Source of the DNA: OCS116 cluster bacterium
Lineage (GTDB): Bacteria; Pseudomonadota; Alphaproteobacteria; Rhizobiales; OSC116
NCBI GenBank assembly: GCA_002402005.2
Contig: NVUS02000053.1
Coordinates: 1 to 28,443 of the forward strand
Reading direction: 5' to 3'
DNA length: 28,443 bases
Shown here: positions 8,110 to 14,763 of the stretch, one piece after another
Layout of the letters: each line of letters begins with the position of its first letter
Position numbering within the stretch: the first letter of the stretch is position 1
The notes under the pieces: generated by a model
Told to the model about the DNA's origin: nothing
The model's input: the letters and a program-made list of their open reading frames with translations, nothing else
Database searches by the model: none
Program-made: the position numbers and the translations under genes

Positions 8110-9327
8110 ATGACTGACCTAGCTTTAAACTCTCCCATAAATGACAAGGCTTCAAAACGCAATGCCATAATCTTGGCATTATGTTTTGCCCTTGGCGGCG
8201 TCACCACTTTCTGCGTGATGAGCTTGGCCGCCAATGTTGGTTATGGCATGGCGGCGGATAAAGGCAATGCCACGCTGCCAATCACTGCATTTCTAGTCGC
8301 CTCCATGTTCACCTCCATTCCGGCTTCAATGTTGATGCAAAAAATCGGCCGTAAATCGGGCTTTCGCATCGGCATTATATTCGGCACATTGGGCTGTTTA
8401 TTGGCCGCTTATTCCATTTACTTAAGCAGTTTCTGGCTGCTATGCGCCTCAACTTTCCTCATCGGCATCATGGCTTCGTTCCAAGCTTTCTATCGCTTCG
8501 CCGCTGCCGATACCGCGTCAGATCGGTTTAAAAGCGTGGCGGTGTCATGGGTTATGTTTGGCGGCGTTTTGGCCCCCATCGTTGCCCCTAGCCTGATCAG
8601 CTATAGCAAAAACCTGCTCGACCCATATTTCATTGCCGGCACATTCATTGTCGCCGCCGCGGTCACTATGGTGGCGTTTGTTCTGGTCGGTTTCATCAAC
8701 ATCCCGCACGAAACCACCAAGTCCAAAAAAGACACCGGCCGCCCCTTGCTCGAGATTATCAAACAACCATTATTCGCCATTTCCGTCGGCGCTGCCATGG
8801 CCAGCTATGGTTTGATGACCTTCGTCATGACCGCCACCCCACTGGCCATTCTAGGCTGTGGTCAAGGTTACGAAATTGACGACGTCACCTTCGTCATTCA
8901 ATGGCATGCCATCGCCATGTATGGCCCTGCCTTCTTCACCGGCAAAATCATCCAACGAATCGGCGCACAAACCGTCATCATGCTCGGCTTGGTTATGCTC
9001 ACCGGTTGTGCAGTGGTCGCCGCTATGGGCGTCGAGCTCAGCCATTTCTGGGTGGCACTGGTATTGCTCGGCCTTGGGTGGAATTTCGGCTTTGTCGGCG
9101 CCACCGCCATGGTCACCAAATATTACCGTTCCGAAGAAAAATTCAAAGCCCAAGCGTTTAATGATTTCTGCGTATTCGGCACTTTGGCCATTGGCTCATT
9201 CGCTTCAGGCAAAATTTACAATCATTGGGGTTGGGATGGCGTGACCATGATCATTTACCCGATCGCCGCCTTCGCGCTGCTATTGGTTCTCCTGTCGTTC
9301 TTTTTTAAAGATCAGAAAACCGTTTAG
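8110..9327 (+). CDS. Major facilitator superfamily transporter
   Basis: This is a predicted inner-membrane secondary transporter of 405 residues, the usual MFS length. About 12 hydrophobic segments are visible in two halves with a polar central loop (NIPHETTKSKKDTGRPLLEI, near residues 197-216). An MFS-type A-loop follows TM2 (MLMQKIGRKSGFRIG, with the basic GRK pattern). The stretch FQAFYRFAAADTA in the first half recalls a family of uncharacterised bacterial permeases, but I cannot assign a substrate. The ATG at 8110 is preceded only by a weak GG. The gene is more GC-rich at third positions than rpsB or the glyA extension. A strong bidirectional terminator follows. It stands alone, so context does not indicate its substrate. 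Confidence 0.88.
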   Translation: MTDLALNSPINDKASKRNAIILALCFALGGVTTFCVMSLAANVGYGMAADKGNATLPITAFLVASMFTSIPASMLMQKIGRKSGFRIGIIFGTLGCLLAAYSIYLSSFWLLCASTFLIGIMASFQAFYRFAAADTASDRFKSVAVSWVMFGGVLAPIVAPSLISYSKNLLDPYFIAGTFIVAAAVTMVAFVLVGFINIPHETTKSKKDTGRPLLEIIKQPLFAISVGAAMASYGLMTFVMTATPLAILGCGQGYEIDDVTFVIQWHAIAMYGPAFFTGKIIQRIGAQTVIMLGLVMLTGCAVVAAMGVELSHFWVALVLLGLGWNFGFVGATAMVTKYYRSEEKFKAQAFNDFCVFGTLAIGSFASGKIYNHWGWDGVTMIIYPIAAFALLLVLLSFFFKDQKTV

Positions 9328-9339
9328 ATTATAATCAAA

Positions 9340-9371
9340 AAAATAGCCGCTCATAAACAAGCGGCTATTTT
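9340..9371. terminator. Bidirectional intrinsic terminator between MFS gene and bamE
   Basis: AAAATAGCCGCT (9340-9351) and AGCGGCTATTTT (9360-9371) form a perfect 12-bp stem with an 8-base loop. A/T tracts on both outer sides let it end transcription from the plus-strand MFS gene and the minus-strand bamE gene, which converge here. Confidence 0.9.
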
Positions 9372-9393
9372 CATATATTTTAAACTGGCTGAG

Positions 9394-9891
9394 TTAGAAG
9401 TTGATTGATTTACCATCAGCAAACCCACCACTAGAGCCACCACCCGGTGTGCTCGCGCCAACGCCGCCAAACAGCTCCTGAATAAAGTTCAGGTCTTTCT
9501 TATATGTCGGTGTGGTTTGGCTAATAAAATCAATCACCACGCCATCTTGTAAGCCATAATGAGCGATTTTTTTCACCCGTTTATTGTTACCAAAATGCAC
9601 TGCCACAACTTGCCGTTCACTTTCTTTTGGTCCAATCAAGCCAAATCGGTCTTGCTTAGAGCTTATGTAATAATAAGACAAGCCGTTAGCCGTTGTGGTC
9701 ACCGAAGGGCTGCCCAATATGGCGTTGACTTCCTTTTTGGGCATACCAACTGTAATGTCTTCAACCGCGCCCGATTGCGCCACATAACCATGCTGGTCAA
9801 TCACTGTCCCACAGGCACTCAACATAAATGTCGATCCCAACAGAGCAAGGGCAAAAATAGTGCGAATTTTATTTGTATTTTTTTGTTTCAT
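9394..9891 (-). CDS. bamE: Outer-membrane assembly lipoprotein BamE (SmpA/OmlA family)
   Basis: BamE is a small lipoprotein of the BAM complex that helps BamA insert beta-barrel proteins. The 165-residue precursor has a signal peptide with basic start (MKQKNTNKIR), a hydrophobic core, and the lipobox LSAC, giving lipidated Cys27. The SmpA/OmlA domain follows: DITVGMPKKEVNAILGSPSVT near 45-65, then SYYYISSKQDRFG and VVAVHFGNNKRVKKI. The C-terminal tail is Gly/Ser-rich (GGVGASTPGGGSSGGFADG). Its position beside the bc1 chaperone and DUF177-plsX genes is the usual alphaproteobacterial arrangement. A family member of this class is certain; the exact name BamE is inferred from homology recognised by eye. 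Confidence 0.9.
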   Translation of the reverse strand: MKQKNTNKIRTIFALALLGSTFMLSACGTVIDQHGYVAQSGAVEDITVGMPKKEVNAILGSPSVTTTANGLSYYYISSKQDRFGLIGPKESERQVVAVHFGNNKRVKKIAHYGLQDGVVIDFISQTTPTYKKDLNFIQELFGGVGASTPGGGSSGGFADGKSINF

Positions 9892-9924
9892 AAAATGACT
9901 CGTCTACTTGAAATGGCTATTATT

Positions 9925-9953
9925 CATATAATTAAGTGGCAATAATAGGGCAA
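9925..9953 (-). promoter_or_regulatory. Candidate sigma-70 promoter of bamE
   Basis: On the minus strand, TTGCCC (9953-9948) and TATATG (9930-9925) are separated by 17 bases, placing a start point about 25 bases before the bamE ATG at 9891. On the plus strand the same DNA contains a perfect TATAAT (9927-9932) facing the other way. The assignment is by eye only. Confidence 0.35.
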
Positions 9954-10039
9954 TAATGTTTTAAGCAAAATGCGACATATTTTTATTAAAATCAATGATA
10001 AACAGTTTTTTGTGAAAATAAGTCGCATTTTTTTTGCTT
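9939..10039 (+). ncRNA. Candidate small RNA or leader ending in a long hairpin
   Basis: A perfect TATAAT (9927-9932) lacks a well-spaced -35. Downstream are two direct copies of GGCAATAAT (9938-9946 and 9949-9957). A long hairpin follows: AAAATGCGAC (9967-9976) pairs with GTCGCATTTT (10022-10031), continuing inward after one mismatch with TATTTT (9978-9983) and AAAATA (10015-10020). A run of eight or nine T follows the right arm. This looks like an intrinsic terminator, yet no plus-strand gene lies upstream of it. It may end a ~100-base RNA or attenuate the bc1 chaperone transcript. Confidence 0.4.
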
Positions 10040-10114
10040 TTTTGCTAATGAAAAGCAAGCGTACAGTCCGGTGCGCTTATATAAGGGGCTGGGTGAAACC
10101 ACAAGTTATAGATA

Positions 10115-10654
10115 ATGGTAAAATTTTTAGGCATATATTTCGGTCGTGAACGTCAAGAGAAACAGCGCGCCGATGCGCTTTATAATCATCTTGTTGCCGC
10201 TTCGCGCAATCCCACTCTTTATGGCAGCTCCGGCGCGCCCGATACCGCCAATGGCCGCTTTGAGCTTATCATTCTGCATATATTCCTACTGTTTCGCCGT
10301 ATGCAAGAAGACAATCAGCAAGTCAAATCCATCAAGCAAAAAACCTTCGATTGTTTCTTAGAAAATATGGATGTCAATTTACGCGAAATCGGTGTTGGGC
10401 CAGATGGTGTACCCAAACGCATTCAAAAAATGCTAGAGAATTTCTACGGCCGTGCCGGAGCCTATCAGGCCACAATAGATGATGGTGACGTGGATAAGAT
10501 GGCCGAGGCCATTGGCCGTAACTTTTATGCCGATGGCAAAGTCAATCAAGCCGGCGCACAACAAATCGCGCAATATGCATTTAACGCAGTTAAATTGCTA
10601 GACAATGCTTCAACCGATGATTTGTTGGCCTGCAATTTTAAATATTCGAATTAG
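10115..10654 (+). CDS. Ubiquinol-cytochrome c chaperone family protein (CBP3/UQCC1-like)
   Basis: Members of this family assist assembly of cytochrome b into the respiratory bc1 complex; in mitochondria the homologue is Cbp3/UQCC1. The 179-residue product shows the family pattern: ADALYNHLVAASRNPTLY near residues 20-37, FELIILHIFLLFRRM near 49-63, then FDCFLENMDVNLREIGVGPDGVPKRI and FYGRAGAYQATID. It appears soluble. It starts at ATG 10115 without a strong Shine-Dalgarno sequence. The DUF177 gene begins 10 bases after its stop, so they are probably co-transcribed. This adjacency (bamE, chaperone, DUF177, plsX) is conserved in alphaproteobacteria and suggests a respiring ancestor of mitochondrial type. 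Confidence 0.9.
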   Translation: MVKFLGIYFGRERQEKQRADALYNHLVAASRNPTLYGSSGAPDTANGRFELIILHIFLLFRRMQEDNQQVKSIKQKTFDCFLENMDVNLREIGVGPDGVPKRIQKMLENFYGRAGAYQATIDDGDVDKMAEAIGRNFYADGKVNQAGAQQIAQYAFNAVKLLDNASTDDLLACNFKYSN

Positions 10655-10664
10655 GATTTATAAG

Positions 10665-11276
10665 ATGAAACAATATCATGTTAAAAATATGCAGCAGGTT
10701 TTTACGGTAGAAGATTTACCAAAAACCGGCTTTAAACTCAAATTAGAAGCTACGAAAGACGAGTGCAAAACGCTGGCCGAACAAATGAATGTCGAGCATG
10801 TCAACAGCTTCGCGGCTGAGCTGCTCATCAGTCAATGGCGGCGCGGCGGTGTGCATATCGAAGGCAATTTCACCACAACTCTCACCCAACAATGTGTCAT
10901 TTCACTTGATTCGTTTGAAACGTCGCTGGATGAGAAAATCGATCAAAAGTTTTTTGCCAGCACCAAAATACCTGAGTTGGGCGAAAAAAAAGAAGTCGAA
11001 ATGATTGATAATGACATGGATCCGCCCGAAGCTTTGGTAGATGGTCAGTTAAATATATTCGATTATTTGGCCGAAACCGTATTGTTGCAGCTCGATCCGT
11101 ATCCAAAAAAACCCGATAGTCAGCTTGAGTCTTTGGCCATTGAGGGCAAATTCGAGATCAATCAACCCAATATAGAAGATGATTTCACCACTGATGATGC
11201 GGCCGAACCCAAGCCCAAATCCAAAGCCACCCACAAGCCTTTTGCCGATCTCGCCAAATTGCTAAAAGACAAATAG
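10665..11276 (+). CDS. DUF177 (YceD-type) protein
   Basis: DUF177 proteins are linked to 23S rRNA accumulation or ribosome maturation in other bacteria and plants; the molecular role is not settled. The 203-residue product has the recognisable middle section RRGGVHIEGNFTTTLTQQCVISLDSFETSLDEKI and the acidic DMDPPEALVDGQLNIFDYLAETVLLQLDPYP, where alphaproteobacterial members carry their most conserved block. The C-terminus is Lys-rich (KPKSKATHKPFADLAKLL). I set the start at ATG 10665, with AGGA (10653-10656) upstream, rather than at an earlier in-frame codon inside the preceding gene. plsX follows after a structured 132-base gap. In many bacteria rpmF sits between them; here it does not. Confidence 0.9.
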   Translation: MKQYHVKNMQQVFTVEDLPKTGFKLKLEATKDECKTLAEQMNVEHVNSFAAELLISQWRRGGVHIEGNFTTTLTQQCVISLDSFETSLDEKIDQKFFASTKIPELGEKKEVEMIDNDMDPPEALVDGQLNIFDYLAETVLLQLDPYPKKPDSQLESLAIEGKFEINQPNIEDDFTTDDAAEPKPKSKATHKPFADLAKLLKDK

Positions 11277-11297
11277 ACCATTTGTAATTTTAAATGC

Positions 11298-11345
11298 CAA
11301 CATCTTGAATGTATATGCATGGTGCATATGTATGTAAAAATGTTG
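11298..11345 (+). promoter_or_regulatory. Two-tier hairpin in the plsX upstream gap
   Basis: An inner stem pairs ATGTATATGCA (11309-11319) with TGCATATGTAT (11323-11333), with two G-U pairs in RNA and a 3-base loop. An outer stem pairs CAACAT (11298-11303) with ATGTTG (11340-11345). No T-run follows, so termination is doubtful. It may be an operator, an RNA-processing site or a translation-affecting leader. Confidence 0.4.
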
Positions 11346-11368
11346 CAAAAGCCTACAAAAAATATATC

Positions 11369-11392
11369 GTCAGAGGTTAGAACCGTTCTGAC
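11369..11392 (+). promoter_or_regulatory. Interrupted palindrome immediately upstream of plsX
   Basis: GTCAGA (11369-11374) pairs with TCTGAC (11387-11392). Inside it, GGTT (11375-11378) pairs with AACC (11381-11384), leaving a GT bulge. It ends 16 bases before the plsX ATG. It could be a repressor site or an RNA hairpin close to the ribosome binding site. No known operator was matched. Confidence 0.4.
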
Positions 11393-11408
11393 AGAAAATT
11401 GGACATAA

Positions 11409-12497
11409 ATGACCGAAAAAATTGTGATTGCATTGGATGTAATGAGCGGCGAGCAGGGCCCATCTGCTTGTTTAGATGGTGCAAATATATCATTGGGTCG
11501 TAATTCCAACCTGTTCTTTCACCTATATGGCGATCAGCAAATCATCGCGGATTGCTTAAAACAATTCCCCAATCTTGCCGCACAAAGCGAAACTCATCAC
11601 ACCGATTTTGTCGTGCCAATGGATATGAAACCCCGTCAAGCCTTGCGCCAAGGCCGCAAAGTCAGCTCTATGTGGCAGGCCATCAATAGTGTGCATGAAA
11701 ATGTTTCAGGCGGCGCCGTTTCAGCTGGCAATACCGGCGCGCTTATGGCCATGGCAACCTTTTGTTTGCGCACATTGCGCCGCATCGATCGTACCGCCAT
11801 TGCCGCCATTTGGCCAACCATAGATGGTGAAACCATTGTGCTGGATATGGGCGCTAACCTACATGTATCCTCACAAAACCTTGTCGATTTCGGCTTTATG
11901 GGCGCCGCCATGGCGCGGGTGGTTTTCAACATCAAAAGACCCCGTGTTGGCATTCTAAACATTGGCGAAGAAGAAATTAAAGGCAATGAAGATTTAAAAA
12001 CCGCGGCCGCTATATTGCGCGAGTCTGATATGCCACTCGAATATGTTGGCTTTGTCGAAGGCGATGGCATTTCCAAAGGCCATGCCGATGTGGTGGTCAC
12101 CGAGGGTTTTGCTGGCAACATTGCGCTTAAAACCGCCGAAGGCACCGCCCGTCAAGTGGTTACATTGCTTCGCGATGCTTTCAATAGCTCGTGGCGCGCT
12201 AAGCTCGGCTATCTGCTATTGGCTCCCGCACTCAAACCTTTTCGCAAAAAAATGGACCCCAACAATTCCAATGGTGGGGTGTTTTTGGGTTTGCGCGGCA
12301 TCGTGGTCAAATGCCATGGTTCGTCCGATAATCATGGCTATGCCCATGCGATAGACCTCACGGCAGCCATGATTAAAAACAATCTGGTCAATGAAATCCG
12401 TAAGGATTTGGATGTTTTCTATAAAGATCAAGATGAAGATCTGCTAGCAAAGCCTGAAATTAAGCAAGATAAGACAGAAAGTAAGGACAAATCATGA
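11409..12497 (+). CDS. plsX: Phosphate acyltransferase PlsX
   Basis: PlsX makes acyl-phosphate from acyl-ACP, the acyl donor for PlsY in phospholipid synthesis; it is a peripheral membrane enzyme. The 362-residue length is normal. Family motifs are clear: GGAVSAGNTGALMA near residues 100-113, LDMGANLHVSSQNLVDFGFMG, VGILNIGEEEIKGNEDLK, FVEGDGISKGHADVVVTEGFAGN and NGGVFLGLRGIVVKCHGSSD. The N-terminal motif reads ALDVMSGEQGP instead of the common DAMGGD-type sequence, a local divergence. The C-terminal ~20 residues are charged and probably disordered. The stop overlaps the fabH start by four bases (ATGA at 12494-12497), indicating translational coupling. Confidence 0.96.
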   Translation: MTEKIVIALDVMSGEQGPSACLDGANISLGRNSNLFFHLYGDQQIIADCLKQFPNLAAQSETHHTDFVVPMDMKPRQALRQGRKVSSMWQAINSVHENVSGGAVSAGNTGALMAMATFCLRTLRRIDRTAIAAIWPTIDGETIVLDMGANLHVSSQNLVDFGFMGAAMARVVFNIKRPRVGILNIGEEEIKGNEDLKTAAAILRESDMPLEYVGFVEGDGISKGHADVVVTEGFAGNIALKTAEGTARQVVTLLRDAFNSSWRAKLGYLLLAPALKPFRKKMDPNNSNGGVFLGLRGIVVKCHGSSDNHGYAHAIDLTAAMIKNNLVNEIRKDLDVFYKDQDEDLLAKPEIKQDKTESKDKS

Positions 12498-13468
12498 GTA
12501 AGCTACGCTCAGTCATCATCGGCTCTGGCAGCTATTTGCCACCCAATATTGTCACCAATGAAGATTTGGCCAAAACCGTCGACACTACTGATGAGTGGAT
12601 TTTCTCACGCTCCGGCATAAAACAACGCCACATTGCCGATAAGGACATGATGACCTCCGATTTGGCCACCGAAGCGGCCAAAGATGCACTCAAAAATGCC
12701 GGCATTGATGCCAGCGAGATCGACCTGATCGTATTGGCAACTGCCACCCCCAACCGCACATTCCCCGCCACCGCCATCACAGTGCAAGCCAATCTGGGCA
12801 TCACTCAAGGCTGCGCGTTCGATGTGCAAGCGGTGTGCTCAGGCTTTGTCTACGCACTCACCGTTGCCGACAATATGCTGCAAGCTGGCAATTTCAAAAA
12901 AGCCTTGGTCATTGGGGCCGAAACTTTCTCCCGCATTATCGATTGGACGGACCGCACAACTTGTGTCTTGTTTGCCGATGGGGCAGGGGCTGTGGTGCTC
13001 GAAACACAACAGGGCGAAGGCACAATTGCCGATCGCGGTATTTTATATTCACATTTGCGTTCCGATGGTCGTTATGAAGACATGTTATATGTCGATGGTG
13101 GGCCAAGCCAAGGCTCACCCGGCTTTGTCAAAATGTCCGGCAATGAAGTGTTCAAACACGCGGTTAAAAAAATCGGCGCGTCTATCGAACAAGCTCTGGT
13201 CGATAATAACCTGACAGCCGATGACATTGACTGGTTTGTGCCCCATCAAGCCAATAAACGTATTTTAGACGCCGTCGCCAAACGCATTAAGCTAGATGAA
13301 GCCAAAGTCGTGGTCACGGTCGATAAGCATGCCAACACCTCAGCAGCCTCAATTCCATTGGCTTTGCACGAAGCGGTCAAAGATGGCCGGGTGAAAAAAG
13401 GCGACCTTATTTTGATCGAAGCTTTGGGCGGAGGTTTTACATGGGGCAGCATGTTATTTAGGTGGTAA
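12494..13468 (+). CDS. fabH: 3-oxoacyl-ACP synthase III (KAS III)
   Basis: FabH starts fatty acid synthesis by condensing acetyl-CoA with malonyl-ACP. The 324-residue product has the thiolase fold with a complete catalytic triad: Cys115 in QAVCSGFVYAL, His251 in VPHQANKRI, and Asn281 in KHANTSAASIPLAL. Other family marks are the N-terminal DEWIFSRSGIKQRHIA and the C-terminal EALGGGFTWGSMLFRW. It overlaps plsX by four bases, so the two proteins are likely made from one mRNA. ihfA follows after a 123-base gap that holds a candidate promoter. Confidence 0.97.
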   Translation: MSKLRSVIIGSGSYLPPNIVTNEDLAKTVDTTDEWIFSRSGIKQRHIADKDMMTSDLATEAAKDALKNAGIDASEIDLIVLATATPNRTFPATAITVQANLGITQGCAFDVQAVCSGFVYALTVADNMLQAGNFKKALVIGAETFSRIIDWTDRTTCVLFADGAGAVVLETQQGEGTIADRGILYSHLRSDGRYEDMLYVDGGPSQGSPGFVKMSGNEVFKHAVKKIGASIEQALVDNNLTADDIDWFVPHQANKRILDAVAKRIKLDEAKVVVTVDKHANTSAASIPLALHEAVKDGRVKKGDLILIEALGGGFTWGSMLFRW

Positions 13469-13531
13469 ATATTTTTTATTTGTAATATTTAATATTTAGC
13501 AATAATATCAGGCTACCATGTTAGTGATTAC

Positions 13532-13560
13532 TTGTTTTGCGTGTTATTATAAATTATATA
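13532..13560 (+). promoter_or_regulatory. Candidate promoter of ihfA
   Basis: TTGTTT (13532-13537) and TATATA (13555-13560) are spaced 17 bases apart, leaving a short leader with AGGAGG at 13582-13587 before the ihfA ATG. The region is very AT-rich, so such matches are easily found by chance. Confidence 0.35.
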
Positions 13561-13591
13561 TTATTGATTTTAAAGGTAAATAGGAGGGAAT

Positions 13592-13891
13592 ATGCCGGAT
13601 AAAACGTTAACAAGAGCTGATTTGAGCGAAGCAATATACCAAGAAATTGGTCTGTCTCGCAGCGAATCTTCGCAATTGGTAGAAACAGTTATAGATGAGA
13701 TTTGTACAACTTTATCGCAGGGTGAAGCTGTCAAAATTTCTTCTTTTGGCAATTTTTTAGTCAGACAGAAGAAAGAGCGCATTGGTCGCAACCCCAAAAC
13801 GGGTGTTGAAGTGCCAATCACGGCTCGCCAAGTCGTCGTGTTTCATGCCAGCCATGTCCTTAAAGATAAAGTGGACCAAGCTCACAAATAA
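13592..13891 (+). CDS. ihfA: Integration host factor subunit alpha
   Basis: IHF alpha pairs with IHF beta to bend DNA in transcription, replication and recombination. At 99 residues it has the expected HU/IHF length. It shows TRADLSEAIYQEIGLSRSES at the N-terminus and VKISSFGNFLVRQKKERIGRNPKTG, with the intercalating-loop sequence RNPKTGVEVPI near residues 66-76. The latter is followed by the family's R.VVVFHAS. A strong Shine-Dalgarno AGGAGGG lies just upstream of the ATG. In this class ihfA sits directly before a MerR-type gene, as here. Alpha rather than beta is chosen from sequence style and from this neighbourhood. Confidence 0.94.
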   Translation: MPDKTLTRADLSEAIYQEIGLSRSESSQLVETVIDEICTTLSQGEAVKISSFGNFLVRQKKERIGRNPKTGVEVPITARQVVVFHASHVLKDKVDQAHK

Positions 13892-14034
13892 ATAAGAACA
13901 AAATCGTTAGACGAATTGGGAAGATAGCAGCTATTTATTTTATGCTATCTTTGACGAATATTTTGCGTCTAATCCCGCTCAGGGTTGAAAGAAACTCGGG
14001 CATATTATATATAAATTTAAAAAAGTGTAATTTA

Positions 14035-14571
14035 ATGGAAAAATCTGCAAATGCTTTTCGCACCATAAGCGAAGCCGCGACTGAACTCGACGTACCTCAA
14101 CATGTGTTGCGGTTTTGGGAAACAAAATTCAAACAAATCAAACCGATGAAACGTGGTGGCGGTCGCCGGTTTTACCGTCCGCAAGATGTTAATCTTATCA
14201 AAGGCATAAAGTATTTTCTTTACGGCCAAGGCTATACAATCAAAGGCGTACAAAAAATATTGGCATCAAAAGGCGTGGTTTACACCGCCAATGTATGGCG
14301 CGAGGCCGAAGCTCCGGTTGCCAGTGCCGAAATTCACAATATCGATCTGCCGGATAATTTGGTGGCGGCTCACCAAAGCAACAAAGCTGCCAACCCATCA
14401 CCATCAGATTTTGTCAATCAATCCAACCCCATTTCATATGTCTCACCACCCGCTTCTCAAGTTGATGATAGCGCCGTGCAAGAGCGCATTATGATGGAAA
14501 AAAATGCCAAAATTAAAAGCATTTTGGCCGAATTGGGCGAGATTAAGCAAATCATCAAATCGGCAAAATAG
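14035..14571 (+). CDS. MerR-family transcriptional regulator
   Basis: This DNA-binding regulator of 178 residues has an N-terminal winged helix-turn-helix: FRTISEAATELDVPQHVLRFWETKF near residues 8-32, then KRGGGRRFYRPQDVNLIKGIKYFLYGQGYTIKGVQKIL to about 75. The rest is a low-complexity, Pro/Ser/Gln-rich linker and a short C-terminal helix (MMEKNAKIKSILAELGEIKQIIK), likely for dimerisation. No metal-binding cysteines are present. The start at ATG 14035 fits the family; an upstream in-frame ATG would add 31 residues with no similarity. The Shine-Dalgarno signal is weak. Orthologues follow ihfA in most alphaproteobacteria; the targets are not known to me. Confidence 0.9.
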   Translation: MEKSANAFRTISEAATELDVPQHVLRFWETKFKQIKPMKRGGGRRFYRPQDVNLIKGIKYFLYGQGYTIKGVQKILASKGVVYTANVWREAEAPVASAEIHNIDLPDNLVAAHQSNKAANPSPSDFVNQSNPISYVSPPASQVDDSAVQERIMMEKNAKIKSILAELGEIKQIIKSAK

Positions 14572-14600
14572 TTTCACGCCGTCAACATTACAAATTACAG

Positions 14601-14632
14601 TGCATTTAATCCTGAATTAAATGCATTTATTT
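14601..14632 (+). terminator. AT-rich intrinsic terminator after the merR-type gene
   Basis: TGCATTTAAT (14601-14610) and ATTAAATGCA (14616-14625) form a perfect 10-bp stem with loop CCTGA, followed by TTTATTT. The low GC content of the stem makes it a weak terminator. It separates the merR-type gene from the rpsB promoter region. Confidence 0.55.
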
Positions 14633-14633
14633 C

Positions 14634-14661
14634 TTGTGCTTTGCAATTATACTGTTATAAA
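14634..14661 (+). promoter_or_regulatory. Candidate promoter of rpsB-tsf
   Basis: TTGTGC (14634-14639) and TATAAA (14656-14661) are separated by 16 bases. A second possible -10, TATACT, lies at 14648-14653. Either would give a leader of about 95-105 bases before the rpsB start. Assignment by eye. Confidence 0.35.
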
Positions 14662-14687
14662 GCGCACATCACACACGCAGATATCAA

Positions 14688-14747
14688 AAGGGTACAAGCG
14701 ACCCTTCCGGTGACATTGGTTCACAATCTGCGGAGGTTAAACCGGAA
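14688..14747 (+). promoter_or_regulatory. Structured rpsB leader
   Basis: AAGGGT (14688-14693) pairs with ACCCTT (14701-14706), and TTCCGGT (14705-14711) pairs with ACCGGAA (14741-14747). The second stem ends five bases before the Shine-Dalgarno AGGAG (14752-14756). The two stems share the bases TT at 14705-14706, so they may compete at their junction. S2 represses its own operon in E. coli; use of this leader for the same purpose is inference. Confidence 0.45.
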
Positions 14748-14763
14748 AAACAGGAGTATACGC

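Noticed and set aside
10605..10664. Upstream start for the DUF177 protein, overlapping the bc1 chaperone gene
   Set aside because: The added residues have no family similarity, and ATG 10665 has AGGA at a good distance.
14572..14763. Possible tRNA-Pro after the merR-type gene, as often found in alphaproteobacteria
   Set aside because: No cloverleaf could be traced; GGTTCACAATC at 14718-14728 resembles a T-arm but lacks matching stems.
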